This document shows positions 9,287-17,913 of a stretch of DNA of 58,091 bases, piece by piece. Made by a program: the position numbers and the translations under genes. Every line of letters begins with the position of its first letter. Position 1 is the stretch's first letter. The notes below the pieces were generated by a model. That model was given only the letters and a program-made list of their open reading frames with translations. It ran no database searches and was not told the origin of the DNA. The stretch is from positions 1 to 58,091 of the forward strand of contig JAKSDI010000077.1 of the NCBI GenBank assembly GCA_022360175.1, given 5' to 3'. Source of the stretch: Chitinophagales bacterium. GTDB lineage: Bacteria; Bacteroidota; Bacteroidia; Chitinophagales; Saprospiraceae.

Positions 9287-10801
9287 ATGAATAAGATAAT
9301 CCTTCTATTCTTGATAGGTATTTTTTGTGCTTGTGAAAGCCGTGACCAAATGCCTAAGCAAGCTGCACAAGAAACGGAAGTGATAGAAGTACAAGAACCA
9401 GCCTCATTGCCAGAGGTTTGGAATAGGTTATATAAAGATTATGAAACATATCGCGAAGCGTCTATCACAAATAGGCGTTTTAAACACAGTGATATTGTTC
9501 CACTCATAGAGGTATTACCACCTCCTTTTCAATTAGTTCAGGCTGGAGAATCGGTAGAGGGTAGGAGTATACATCATATTAGCTGGGGTAAGGGAGCAAC
9601 ACAGGTTTTGATGTGGTCTCAAATGCATGGGGATGAACCAACTGCAACGATGGCACTTTTTGACATTTTTAATTTTTTGCTTGCAGATGATACCTATAAT
9701 GAGTTTCGCGAACGGCTCTCGCAAACATTGACAATTCATTTTTTGCCTCTCCTGAATCCTGATGGTGCAGAAGTATACAAACGAAGGAATGCTTTAGGGA
9801 TTGATTTGAACCGTGATGCACTACGTTTGCAAAGCCCTGAGTCCCAGTTTTTAAAAAAGATAAGAGATGAAATCCAGGCGGATTGGGGATTCAATTTACA
9901 TGATCAAAGCCGGTATTATGCCGCGGGAGATCGAAACAAAACGGCTTCTGTTTCCTTTTTGGCTCCAGCCTATAATTATGCCAAAGATGTGAATGAAAAT
10001 AGAGAAGATGTAATGCAACTGATAGTTCTTTTGAATCAGTTGCTACAGGATTATATACCAGGCAACATTGCTCGATACGATGATGCCTTTGAGCCTCGTG
10101 CTTTTGGCGACAATATGCAAAAATGGGGTACCCGTACTATCTTGGTAGAAAGTGGAGGGCTAGTCGATGACCTGGAAAAACAAGAATTGAGAAGATTGCA
10201 TTTTGTGCTTTTGCTAGCTGGTTTAGATGCAATTGCTGGCAAACAGTATGATAAGGTACCATCTGATGATTATCATCAAATACCGATGAATAATGGTGCT
10301 GCTTTTTTCGATCTTATATTGAGAGAGGTCACTATAGAAAAAGATAATAAGGAATACCTGGTAGATTTAGGCTTTCGCCAAACAGAATTGAACACCTCAG
10401 TTAAGAAAGTAGGTTTTTATCCACGAGCCAGACTAGCAGAGATAGGTGATTTATCTACGCTGTTTGCCTATGAAGAATTAAAAGGTCAGGGGTTTAAAGC
10501 AGTCCCAGGCCGTTTATATGAAAAAGCTTTTGATAGTTTACAGGAACTCAAACGACAAAATATTCCAGCTTTGTTACGACAAGGGTACACTAGTTTTAGA
10601 GTCAATGCGGAAATATCAAATGCTATAAAGGCTTATTTACCCATTGAAGTAGTACAAGGGCATAGATATTATAATGAAATCCAGTTATATGGGAATCCAT
10701 CTTTCCTATTAGAGAAAGACGGCCGATACCACTATGCTCTTATTAATGGACGTCTGTATGATTTGGAAAAAGATATGAAAGAGATACAAGCCTCCATGTA
10801 G
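9287..10801 (+). CDS. M14-family zinc carboxypeptidase lipoprotein
   Basis: About 504 residues from the ATG at 9287, chosen because it gives a lipoprotein signal (MNKIILLFLIGIFCAC); an in-frame extension to 9218 would put charged residues in front of it. SQMHGDEPTA near residue 113 supplies the zinc histidine and glutamate, NLHDQS near residue 203 the third ligand, and LVESGG near residue 287 the likely catalytic glutamate. LGIDLNRDA is also typical of M14. It should be a lipid-anchored envelope peptidase trimming peptides or cell-wall fragments. The C-terminal ~170 residues have no family I recognise. The stop codon directly abuts the repeat element at 10802, so the 3' end may have been set by that insertion. 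Confidence 0.87.
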   Translation: MNKIILLFLIGIFCACESRDQMPKQAAQETEVIEVQEPASLPEVWNRLYKDYETYREASITNRRFKHSDIVPLIEVLPPPFQLVQAGESVEGRSIHHISWGKGATQVLMWSQMHGDEPTATMALFDIFNFLLADDTYNEFRERLSQTLTIHFLPLLNPDGAEVYKRRNALGIDLNRDALRLQSPESQFLKKIRDEIQADWGFNLHDQSRYYAAGDRNKTASVSFLAPAYNYAKDVNENREDVMQLIVLLNQLLQDYIPGNIARYDDAFEPRAFGDNMQKWGTRTILVESGGLVDDLEKQELRRLHFVLLLAGLDAIAGKQYDKVPSDDYHQIPMNNGAAFFDLILREVTIEKDNKEYLVDLGFRQTELNTSVKKVGFYPRARLAEIGDLSTLFAYEELKGQGFKAVPGRLYEKAFDSLQELKRQNIPALLRQGYTSFRVNAEISNAIKAYLPIEVVQGHRYYNEIQLYGNPSFLLEKDGRYHYALINGRLYDLEKDMKEIQASM

Positions 10802-10967
10802 TAAGTAAGAGAGCATAGTTAGGTTGCTTTTTTGGTGGATCAGGTTTTTGGTCATATCAAGGCTCGGCGGAGTGTAATAGCCATAGTTATTAACACGAGT
10901 ACGCAACGCAGATATGGGGGAAAAGATGCCACCATAAAAAGGTTAACTAAATGTGCTCTCTTACTTA
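10802..10967. mobile_element. MITE-like element, copy 1
   Basis: 166 bases bounded by perfect 14-base terminal inverted repeats, TAAGTAAGAGAGCA at 10802-10815 and TGCTCTCTTACTTA at 10954-10967, with weaker symmetry continuing inward. The reverse complement matches 48647-48811 at roughly nine positions in ten. It has no plausible transposase and lies exactly between two convergent genes, so it may also serve as their terminator. Confidence 0.75.
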
Positions 10968-10975
10968 AATAGGAG

Positions 10976-11986
10976 TTATTGATTAAATTCAGGATTGTGA
11001 ATAAAGCTGGTATCTGTGAGTGTGTTTAAGAATGCAATCAACTGATGCTGTTCTGTTTCGCTTAGATTTAAGGGGCGTATCAAAGAATCTTTTGCGGTGT
11101 GATTGCTTCCTCCATTATTATAATGCTGTACAACCATTTCTAAATCAGCTAAGCTACCATCATGCATGTATGGAGCAGTGAGCGCAATATTGCGTAGTGT
11201 TGGCACTCTAAATTTACCATCATCTTCCATTAGGAGCGTTACCCTTCTGCGTCCCCAATCACTATAGTCCTCATATAAACCATTATTGCGAAAACTGTTA
11301 TCTGTAAAATTAAACCCGCTATGACAGCTACTGCAATTGGTTTGTTCGCTAAAGAAAAGATTCATACCAGCTAATGCATCTGCTGATAGGTTGTTTAACC
11401 CTTGCTTATACTGATCATAATAAGAATTACCACTGATGAAGGTACGCATGAAAGCACCTAGGCTACGTGTGATGGTAAATGGACTGGCTTCTTTATCATA
11501 TGCTTTTAAGAATGCGTCTCTATAATCAGGAATGGTATTGAGTAAATCAGAAGCCTCTAGTATAGTGAAGGCCATTTCGTCATGATCTTCAATGGGGACT
11601 ATTGGTTGTAAGTCTAATTTAGGTACTCCTCCATCCTTGTTTACATAACTCAAATAGGCAATATTAGTTAAAGTAGTAGCATTGCGAAAGCCTTTTCTTC
11701 CCATTACACCAGGACTAATAGCCTGATCATCAGCAAATGCCAGTTCCTGCTTGTGACAATTTGCACAGGATATAGTAGAATCTACGGATAATATAGGATC
11801 ATAAAATAAGCGCTTGCCTAAAGTTACCCTTGCTACCGTTAGTTCGTTATCTTCTGGAAAAGATGGAGTAGGAAAACCATTGGGAATGCTCAATAGATAA
11901 GGAGTTTCATCCAATAAGCTTTTAGGGTCCTTTTGGCACGAAGAGAAAAATAGTATGGGTAAGAAGAGTAATAATAGGTTTCGCAT
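10976..11986 (-). CDS. Di-heme cytochrome c peroxidase/MauG-family lipoprotein (MbnH-like)
   Basis: 336 residues with a lipoprotein signal ending FFSSC. Two c-type heme sites are visible: CANCH at residues 74-78 and CSSCH at 218-222; PYMHDGSL near the C-terminus is the typical heme-ligand histidine region. This is the bacterial di-heme peroxidase/MauG fold. Its neighbour at 12041 is an MbnP-family protein; in methanotrophs the MauG-like MbnH oxidises a tryptophan of MbnP to kynurenine, so the same modification is inferred here. It is the last gene of a reverse-strand set and is separated from the MbnP gene by a strong hairpin. A plain peroxidase role remains possible. Confidence 0.87.
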   Translation of the reverse strand: MRNLLLLFLPILFFSSCQKDPKSLLDETPYLLSIPNGFPTPSFPEDNELTVARVTLGKRLFYDPILSVDSTISCANCHKQELAFADDQAISPGVMGRKGFRNATTLTNIAYLSYVNKDGGVPKLDLQPIVPIEDHDEMAFTILEASDLLNTIPDYRDAFLKAYDKEASPFTITRSLGAFMRTFISGNSYYDQYKQGLNNLSADALAGMNLFFSEQTNCSSCHSGFNFTDNSFRNNGLYEDYSDWGRRRVTLLMEDDGKFRVPTLRNIALTAPYMHDGSLADLEMVVQHYNNGGSNHTAKDSLIRPLNLSETEQHQLIAFLNTLTDTSFIHNPEFNQ

Positions 11987-12000
11987 TTGATGAATATTTT

Positions 12001-12033
12001 AAATCACGGAGAACTTCAAGTTCTCCGTGATTT
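12001..12033 (-). terminator. Perfect hairpin between the MbnP and MbnH-like genes
   Basis: A 14-base arm, AAATCACGGAGAAC at 12001-12014, pairs perfectly with 12020-12033 around a 5-base loop. It lies inside the 54-base gap between two genes of the same apparent operon. There is no long T run on either side, so it may attenuate, process or stabilise the transcript. Confidence 0.65.
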
Positions 12034-12040
12034 ATGAAAA

Positions 12041-12793
12041 TTACTGGTGCGCAGGGCTGATCGCGCCAGGTAAGTTCGCTTTAACCTTATTTGCCAACTC
12101 TTGGTTGTCAAAAGTGTGTGTTTCATGTTCCTGGCTTAGATCAAGTCCATCTAGTGCCTTTGCTACATCAAACTCGAAATGAACCATATTGCTACCTGCT
12201 TCTACATCCTTGTGAATGTCATAGGATACCTCAGTTAGGAAATCATTTGTTCCAAGGTGGATTTCCATGGTTGTTTCAGGAGTTCCATCTCCATCTGTAT
12301 CAACAGAGCCATCTATGCGAACGAAGCGATAACCAGAGTTCCAGTTCCAATGCATTGGAGGAGTTTGCACAGATAGTGGATCATCAGCATCACGGCTGGT
12401 AAAATCTGTTTCTGATTGGCCATTTTCATCTGCGCCTACACCAATGTAAAACTTGGCAGTGTGCCAGTGGCCAGTAGGAATAGTAGCTACCTCTTGTGCT
12501 CCTGCATCAGGGGTTACTAAAAGATATTTACCATCTACACTTACAGGGTTTGTATCGTCACCATGTTCTGGCTTAAACTCTATACCACCTACATAAAAAT
12601 TGACCAAATCAAATTGTACAGCTGTTCCATTGATTTCGTATACTTTACCTGTTTCAAAAGCATCCTCACCTACCTTATATTCGAACATCATGTTAACTGT
12701 TCCTTCGTTGATAGTTGGTTCGTCATCATCACAAGCAGAGAAAATGAGTGTCGCACTTAGGAGTGTTAGGAATAAAATTTTTGAAGTCTTCAT
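12041..12793 (-). CDS. MbnP-family lipoprotein (copper-binding type)
   Basis: 250 residues with lipoprotein signal LIFSACDDD. The body has the MbnP family pattern: beta segment VNMMFEYKVGEDAF, FDLVNFYVGGIEF, GHWHTAKFYIGVG, MHWNWNSGYRFVRIDG near residues 147-162 and EIHLGTNDF. The HWNW motif (W149, W151) contains the kind of tryptophan that the MauG-like partner could oxidise. MbnP proteins bind copper, in some cases through kynurenine; copper handling in the periplasm or at the surface is inferred. The gene precedes the di-heme partner by 54 bases and follows an Ig-like lipoprotein gene by 68 bases. Confidence 0.85.
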   Translation of the reverse strand: MKTSKILFLTLLSATLIFSACDDDEPTINEGTVNMMFEYKVGEDAFETGKVYEINGTAVQFDLVNFYVGGIEFKPEHGDDTNPVSVDGKYLLVTPDAGAQEVATIPTGHWHTAKFYIGVGADENGQSETDFTSRDADDPLSVQTPPMHWNWNSGYRFVRIDGSVDTDGDGTPETTMEIHLGTNDFLTEVSYDIHKDVEAGSNMVHFEFDVAKALDGLDLSQEHETHTFDNQELANKVKANLPGAISPAHQ

Positions 12794-12861
12794 ATTAAAT
12801 TCAATTTTAATTATTTACAGTTTTTAATATGACACAATAGTGAGCAAGCCACCCAGCTATA

Positions 12862-13245
12862 TTACTGGATATTAATTGTTATTGTCGCCTTGCTGATATT
12901 GTTGTCGTGATCGCTTGCCTCTACCAGTATCTCATATGCTCCCGTAGGTACATCAGGCAGCTGGTATTGCAATTCCAGTTCGTGAAAAGTATTGTGTAGG
13001 TGTTTCTTGTCTATTAAATGTGGATAACCTGTGCTCTTTTCAACGAGCCAGATGAAATATCCATGTAGTCCTAAATTTTCTGTTATTTGTATTTGGAGAT
13101 GGATAGAGTCTCCAATATTATAGATAGCTTGATTTTGTGGGGCTAGTATTTGTACTTCAGGACCTAGTTTATCAATAACAGCGGATTCTTTATTACAAGA
13201 CAGGATGCTAAAAAAAGCTAGTAATAGGATTGGATATGTTTTCAT
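12862..13245 (-). CDS. Small Ig-like (DUF4625-like) lipoprotein
   Basis: 127 residues with lipoprotein signal ending SILSC. The mature part is one beta-sandwich with LGPEVQILAPQNQAIYNIGD at its start and YEILVEASDHDNNISKATI at its end, resembling the bacterial Ig-like/DUF4625 group. Four histidines lie in the middle (HLIDKKHLHNTFH), which could bind metal. It starts 2 bases after the upstream barrel gene and so is almost certainly translated from the same mRNA as the MbnP pair. Confidence 0.7.
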   Translation of the reverse strand: MKTYPILLLAFFSILSCNKESAVIDKLGPEVQILAPQNQAIYNIGDSIHLQIQITENLGLHGYFIWLVEKSTGYPHLIDKKHLHNTFHELELQYQLPDVPTGAYEILVEASDHDNNISKATITINIQ

Positions 13246-13247
13246 AG

Positions 13248-14153
13248 TTAGAAGAAATAGTTAAGATGTAGTGAAAACCGCTCCTGTGCGTCGATCCAGT
13301 CATTATTCCATTTCTGTTGAAGAGGGTGGCTGTAACTAGCCCCCAGATTAAATTGTTGCCAATAGGTTTCCAGCCCAACATTAGCTAATAGAGCTTGTCC
13401 GCCAGTATCGGTTAAAAAATAACCTTTGTTTTCATTCCATTCTGAATGCTCAAAATGCAAGCCCAATGTTGGCATCAATTGAGTTGTTCCTGCTTGCAAC
13501 AATTGGTAGATGCTGGCTGATACATCAGTACGATTACCAAATCGATAATCATTTTGATTGGCTGTATTGTGGCGATAAGTACCTTCGATATGTAGGCCTG
13601 CATCTCTCCACCGCAGGGTATACGCCAGGTTGAAAATGACATCCCAGCTTCCACTACCAGTTTGATAAGCAGGATTACTTTCTGTATCATCTACCAACTC
13701 TCGGTATTCACCTGATGGAAGCTTAACCCCGGCACCTGCCGATAAACGATGCCGCCAATCTAATTGGATGCTATCACTATTGTCAAATAGCTCGCAGCTG
13801 GCAAGCAATACTGCATCTCCCAGGCCTTGTAAAGGAGTCGTCCCATCTTGCCGTTGTCGTTGATGCAAAGCAATGGGCAGAATAGCAGATAATTGTACCC
13901 GATTTCCTAATTCGAAGCGAGATCTGATTTCTACTGAATTGAATGAATCAGAGCCGTAACCCCTTTCGGGGAATAAATGATCGGGGAGTATTTTATAATG
14001 TTGATGTTGCCACCATATACCTATATAATGGCCATTCGTATTTGGCGTAAGCCCAAAATAAGCTTGAGAAATGCTACAACCACAACCATCGCAAGCTTTA
14101 GCTACAACAGATGGTAATATCAGTAGTATTATAACTACTATACGCTGGATCAT
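13248..14153 (-). CDS. Predicted outer-membrane beta-barrel protein, metal-associated
   Basis: 301 residues with a signal peptide (IVVIILLILPSVVAKA) followed at once by CDGCGCS, a Cys cluster seen in Bacteroidota proteins of copper/iron gene sets. The rest alternates polar and aromatic residues with Gly turns, and ends in an aromatic LHLNYFF, the typical C-terminal signature of an outer-membrane barrel. Transport of a metal or metal complex is inferred from the neighbouring MbnP/MbnH-like genes; no substrate can be read. Confidence 0.65.
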   Translation of the reverse strand: MIQRIVVIILLILPSVVAKACDGCGCSISQAYFGLTPNTNGHYIGIWWQHQHYKILPDHLFPERGYGSDSFNSVEIRSRFELGNRVQLSAILPIALHQRQRQDGTTPLQGLGDAVLLASCELFDNSDSIQLDWRHRLSAGAGVKLPSGEYRELVDDTESNPAYQTGSGSWDVIFNLAYTLRWRDAGLHIEGTYRHNTANQNDYRFGNRTDVSASIYQLLQAGTTQLMPTLGLHFEHSEWNENKGYFLTDTGGQALLANVGLETYWQQFNLGASYSHPLQQKWNNDWIDAQERFSLHLNYFF

Positions 14154-14369
14154 AAGAACAGGATTAGTGTATAATTTAAGAAGTGGTTACTTTACTATTT
14201 AAAGCAACAGGTTACACTTAGAAGCATATTTGAGGAGGCATAACATTACTACTGCAATAGAGATCAGGAAATAATAATTTCAAATTTTAGAGAAGTAACT
14301 CCTTAGAGATATACACATTATTATGCTAAATAATAATAAGTTAAGTAACTGCGGAATTAGCATCTTTTC

Positions 14370-14436
14370 TGTATAGCAGTAGTAGTAGGATTTTCTTCTT
14401 CCAAAGAAATACCTTTAAAATATGCTCTGCTATACA
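14370..14436. repeat. Inverted repeat around the end of the small Cys-protein gene
   Basis: TGTATAGCAG at 14370-14379 is the exact reverse complement of CTGCTATACA at 14427-14436, with 47 bases between. The right arm overlaps the stop codon at 14430-14432. It may be a long-loop transcription end or chance. Confidence 0.35.
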
Positions 14437-14813
14437 AAGCGAGGTGGTTGGAATATAGTAGCTATATATTGAAACTGATAAAAAGCCTCTGAAATATTAG
14501 CTATACGAGGAGTGAAATGAAAATTTATCGTACTTTTTGAAGGAACAGGTAAAACAAAAGGAGATAACATACGTCCCCAATCAGAAATGGATATTGGAGC
14601 ATCTTCAGATTGGTTCTGTTGTCCAATCGCTTCTGCGGTTTGTGCGCTGATATAGCAGCGTCCACTACACATTAATTCCGGCTCCAAGCGATTTTTGCAC
14701 AAATTCTTAGCAATATAATCCTGCTGAGAATGAAGCCATAACGACAACATTGGCAGGTGTAATGCCTGAACTAGAATAAGCAGAAAAAATGATATGGATA
14801 GTATTTGCCGCAA
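14430..14813 (-). CDS. Small exported Cys-containing protein of a copper-type locus
   Basis: 127 residues. An N-terminal hydrophobic helix (ILSISFFLLILVQALHL) is followed by NLCKNRLEPELMCSGRCYI, a three-cysteine motif (C-x-N-R-x-x-P-E-x-x-C-x-G-x-C-Y) that recurs in small Bacteroidota proteins beside metal-related outer-membrane genes. The rest is low in recognisable structure. It lies 276 bases upstream of the barrel gene on the same strand, so it may have its own promoter. A metal-binding role is inferred from context only. Confidence 0.6.
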   Translation of the reverse strand: MRQILSISFFLLILVQALHLPMLSLWLHSQQDYIAKNLCKNRLEPELMCSGRCYISAQTAEAIGQQNQSEDAPISISDWGRMLSPFVLPVPSKSTINFHFTPRIANISEAFYQFQYIATIFQPPRFV

Positions 14814-14958
14814 TCAATTTTGTTTTACAACTGCAAATATAATTTACTTTAAATAAATATAATCTTATTAAGCGTTTTAAATCGGTCATGAAGATTGCTT
14901 TTGGAAGGAGAGTCTCCATTAAAAATTTATCTTAACTTAGCATAGAGTAATATGAGAT

Positions 14959-15795
14959 ATGATCAATCCGAGAACACTAAAAGAATATGCTGAGCAATTT
15001 CGCTATGCTGTAACGGCATTAGTAGAGAGTGCTTATTTTATCAAACACCACCGTTTGTGGATTGGCTTCTGGAAATACGGATGGGTAACTCGATTTCTTG
15101 TTGTTGTTGCTGCTATTATAGGATTGAAATCATTGGCGAATCTAACGCAGGTTTTTGACTTATTTCGATCTGACTCCGCTGGGCAAGCTCTGGCAAGTAT
15201 GGGAATGATGGCACAAAATACGCTTGAACAGGCTTATGCGCTGGTTACGGACAGCAGCATGAAATACGTGATGTTGATCTTATTAGAAGTATTGATTTTT
15301 CATGCTTGTCGGCAAACACTCAATATCCTGGGACATGAATCTGAGGAGACGGATTTCAACCATTTTCTAAAAGCCCAGATTCGCATGCTTAAGGTGGGAG
15401 TTTTTGCCTGGGCAATGGCTTTAGTTTTATCTATACCCGTACAGATTTTCTTTGGCATTTTTGAATGGCTGGCATTCTTGGAACCTTCTATCCTTTATTT
15501 AATTCAATCTTACTTTTTAGGCTTTGCAGTTATGGACAATTTTAATGAACTGTTTGGTCTGAAAATCCGTGAAAGCTACCATTTTAGCAAGCAATACTTG
15601 GGAGTATGTTTAGCGATAGGCTTGGCCGTCAACCTGATACTTCATATCCCTCTGCTGGGAGTTTTGGTAGCACCCTTATTGGCTTCGGTAGCTATCACTT
15701 TGGTCATGTATGCAGAGACGGATAGAGGGAGGCTGATTGAATCATTTGTGGATGAATTGCGTAGGACAAAAAAAGAAAAATCTAAAGCGGTATGA
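14959..15795 (+). CDS. EI24-like multi-pass inner-membrane protein
   Basis: 278 residues with about five hydrophobic segments (around VTRFLVVVAAIIGL, YVMLILLEVLIFHA, VGVFAWAMALVLSI, the ILYLIQSYFLGFAVMDN region and LLGVLVAPLLASVAI). The region YFLGFAVMDN, followed by a FSKQYLG helix, resembles the EI24/CysZ-type family, whose CysZ members move sulfate; function here is not known. Its stop overlaps the ATG of the next gene (ATGA), so the two are translationally coupled. Confidence 0.65.
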   Translation: MINPRTLKEYAEQFRYAVTALVESAYFIKHHRLWIGFWKYGWVTRFLVVVAAIIGLKSLANLTQVFDLFRSDSAGQALASMGMMAQNTLEQAYALVTDSSMKYVMLILLEVLIFHACRQTLNILGHESEETDFNHFLKAQIRMLKVGVFAWAMALVLSIPVQIFFGIFEWLAFLEPSILYLIQSYFLGFAVMDNFNELFGLKIRESYHFSKQYLGVCLAIGLAVNLILHIPLLGVLVAPLLASVAITLVMYAETDRGRLIESFVDELRRTKKEKSKAV

Positions 15796-16874
15796 TACAG
15801 AGATTGATTTTTCTGCTAGTACTCATAGTGCTGGTTCAAAATGTCACTGCTCAATATGCTTTCCTTCCTTTACAATACCCGGAATACCAATCAATACTCA
15901 ATCCGGCGCTCCTGCCTATGGAAGGCCCTTTTTACTTTGACGATGTGCAGCTTGGGATACATCAAAGATATAGCAATGAACGTTGGGACCCTTCTTTAGG
16001 GAAGAACCGTCAAACACTGCTGTATTATGGATTAGATATGGAAGATTATCCCGAGAATCCGGAGAAGCGTATAGAAATGGCTATGCATATCAATCTGTAC
16101 CATGAGGAAAATCATCCTTCTCGAATTGATGCAGCTTTCATTGGAGGACGAATGCGATTATGGCTATTTCGAGAATACTCAAAAATAGGCATGCCCAAAG
16201 GAGACCAGGGCCTTTCTTTATATTTTGGGTATAAAAATGGGATTGTACAGCATAGAGTTGATTATAGCCAACTACCTTTGAATCCTCCTACATTTCTGGA
16301 AGGGAATAATCAGTTTTTTAGCAATTTGTTTATTGTTGATTTAGGGCTTAGTATTTCCTATAAAGCAGATAATTATGAGGTACTGGCATCCTTCAGCAAA
16401 CCTACCGATTTTTATGTCGGCGAGATTTTTTACGACAATTACGGATGGAATGGGGATATATATTATACTGGGCTTAACATGCGCTATCATCGACAAAAAT
16501 ATAATCGTGTATACAAGTATCTAGAGTTGAAACTACAAGCCGGACTAGAAAAAGGAAAATGGGTGAATCCTGGTATTGGATTGGATTGGGGCTTTGCAGG
16601 AAGTTTTATCGTGGGAGGAGGCTATAGTTTTAGCAGGGAGAGTCAAATTTATGAAAAGGCAAACCAGGGGGCTATCTTCTTTAGTGCAAGTGCCAATATC
16701 CCTTTATACAATCGAAATGGCAATATGATAAGTTCACATCTGTCTTATCGTTTTATTACGGATGCGGATTCATTCTCAGGGCAAAGATCTCATTCATTGA
16801 GCTTTGGTTTATCCCTGGCAGAATTGGTACAAGGGGAAAGAGCTGAGACTTATTGGAATAAAATGGGACTGTAG
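15792..16874 (+). CDS. PorP/SprF-like outer-membrane protein
   Basis: 360 residues with a signal peptide (LIFLLVLIVLVQNVTAQ). The mature start YPEYQSILNPALLPMEG resembles the LNPA motif of PorP/SprF barrels, which partner T9SS cargo, and later segments such as GLSLYFGYKNG and LSYRFITDADS have the alternating pattern of beta-barrels. SprF-like proteins help assemble surface adhesins; which cargo it serves is unknown. It overlaps the EI24-like gene by 4 bases and ends only 4 bases from the convergent reverse-strand operon. Confidence 0.6.
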   Translation: MIQRLIFLLVLIVLVQNVTAQYAFLPLQYPEYQSILNPALLPMEGPFYFDDVQLGIHQRYSNERWDPSLGKNRQTLLYYGLDMEDYPENPEKRIEMAMHINLYHEENHPSRIDAAFIGGRMRLWLFREYSKIGMPKGDQGLSLYFGYKNGIVQHRVDYSQLPLNPPTFLEGNNQFFSNLFIVDLGLSISYKADNYEVLASFSKPTDFYVGEIFYDNYGWNGDIYYTGLNMRYHRQKYNRVYKYLELKLQAGLEKGKWVNPGIGLDWGFAGSFIVGGGYSFSRESQIYEKANQGAIFFSASANIPLYNRNGNMISSHLSYRFITDADSFSGQRSHSLSFGLSLAELVQGERAETYWNKMGL

Positions 16875-16878
16875 TTTT

Positions 16879-17913
16879 TTACTCTAACCCTAATCTCTTT
16901 TGTATGCGTTTTTTACGATTGAAGTGATAAGACAAAATTAGTTGTAAATAATCCCGTTGTATCAACTCTATTACTTCATAGTCGACCAAATAGTTTTTTA
17001 GCCAGGGAGTATCATCATAGCTAGGCTTATCAGAAATAGGCTTATTTAAACTAACATTGAATGGGATTAGGTTATTAAGCTGAATACCTGCGGATAGATT
17101 ATCTGTTAGCGTCATCTTGTAGCCAATTTGCCAGAAGAGCCTGAAATTGAGAAATTGTTCAGAAACCTTTCCTATTGGCTGCCGGAAAAGAACTTCATTT
17201 TCACTGACTTGCTCAATATTTGGGGGATTGGGTATGATATCTTCAACTCCTTCCAGGCTTCCAAAAATAAAGGTAGCCTCCCGCTTATAATTGGATCGTA
17301 AATAAGCAGTTTCCAACCCTATAAAATAGTGGAATCGCCTCACTCTCTGACCCGCACTGGCAACGAAGCGATAACTTTCTATATCCATACCTCTTTGGAT
17401 AAGAAAGGGCTCAGAAGAAGTGTGAGCATTGATGGTTTGCTGGGCTGTCAAGTGTAGTAGGTGCAGTTGTAGATCGTAAAAACGGCCTTCTTTATTGGGC
17501 TGTTGATCCCAGCGTCTATATCCTACCATTATAGTTGGAGGCTTATCGTCAGAGATTAACTTCAGGGAAGAATCATCGATTAGTAATTGTTCTTGAGGAG
17601 AAGAGGCAAGTTTGATATTACTAAATAAACTCATCCCTATTGTGATTTCATGCGGGCTATTTCTATAGACCAGATAATCTTCTTTTTGAGGATTGCCAAA
17701 GTCCGGATAGGTAATGCCTTTATCGCGAGTTTCCCAGCTTCCTATACGACTTCGATCAATCGCTCTTTTAGCCATAGCAGAACCAGCAGGTAATGAATAC
17801 AAATAAATACTACTATCCTGTTGAGCATGTAATATATCTGGTATAGTGGCATATGCTGATAGCAATACCGATATCAGAAAAGAATACTTCCACTTATTTT
17901 GTCGATAGTTCAT
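16879..17913 (-). CDS. Predicted outer-membrane barrel, last gene of the SIR2/nSTAND operon
   Basis: 344 residues from the ATG at 17913, which is preceded by AAAAGGA at suitable spacing; an ATG 6 bases upstream is also possible. A signal peptide (YSFLISVLLSAYATIPDILHAQ) leads into a mature protein rich in aromatic alternating strands (MVGYRRWDQQ, YFIGLETAYLRSNY, FRLFWQIGYKMTL) and ending in LQLILSYHFNRKK. The beta-barrel assignment is by pattern only. Its start overlaps the end of the propeller gene by 20 bases, so it belongs to the same operon, which would place one component in the outer membrane. Confidence 0.6.
   Translation of the reverse strand: MNYRQNKWKYSFLISVLLSAYATIPDILHAQQDSSIYLYSLPAGSAMAKRAIDRSRIGSWETRDKGITYPDFGNPQKEDYLVYRNSPHEITIGMSLFSNIKLASSPQEQLLIDDSSLKLISDDKPPTIMVGYRRWDQQPNKEGRFYDLQLHLLHLTAQQTINAHTSSEPFLIQRGMDIESYRFVASAGQRVRRFHYFIGLETAYLRSNYKREATFIFGSLEGVEDIIPNPPNIEQVSENEVLFRQPIGKVSEQFLNFRLFWQIGYKMTLTDNLSAGIQLNNLIPFNVSLNKPISDKPSYDDTPWLKNYLVDYEVIELIQRDYLQLILSYHFNRKKRIQKRLGLE

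Noticed and set aside
16875-16878. Missing terminator between convergent genes
   Set aside because: The 4-base gap leaves no room for a hairpin; convergent overlap of transcripts is common and not evidence of a special structure.
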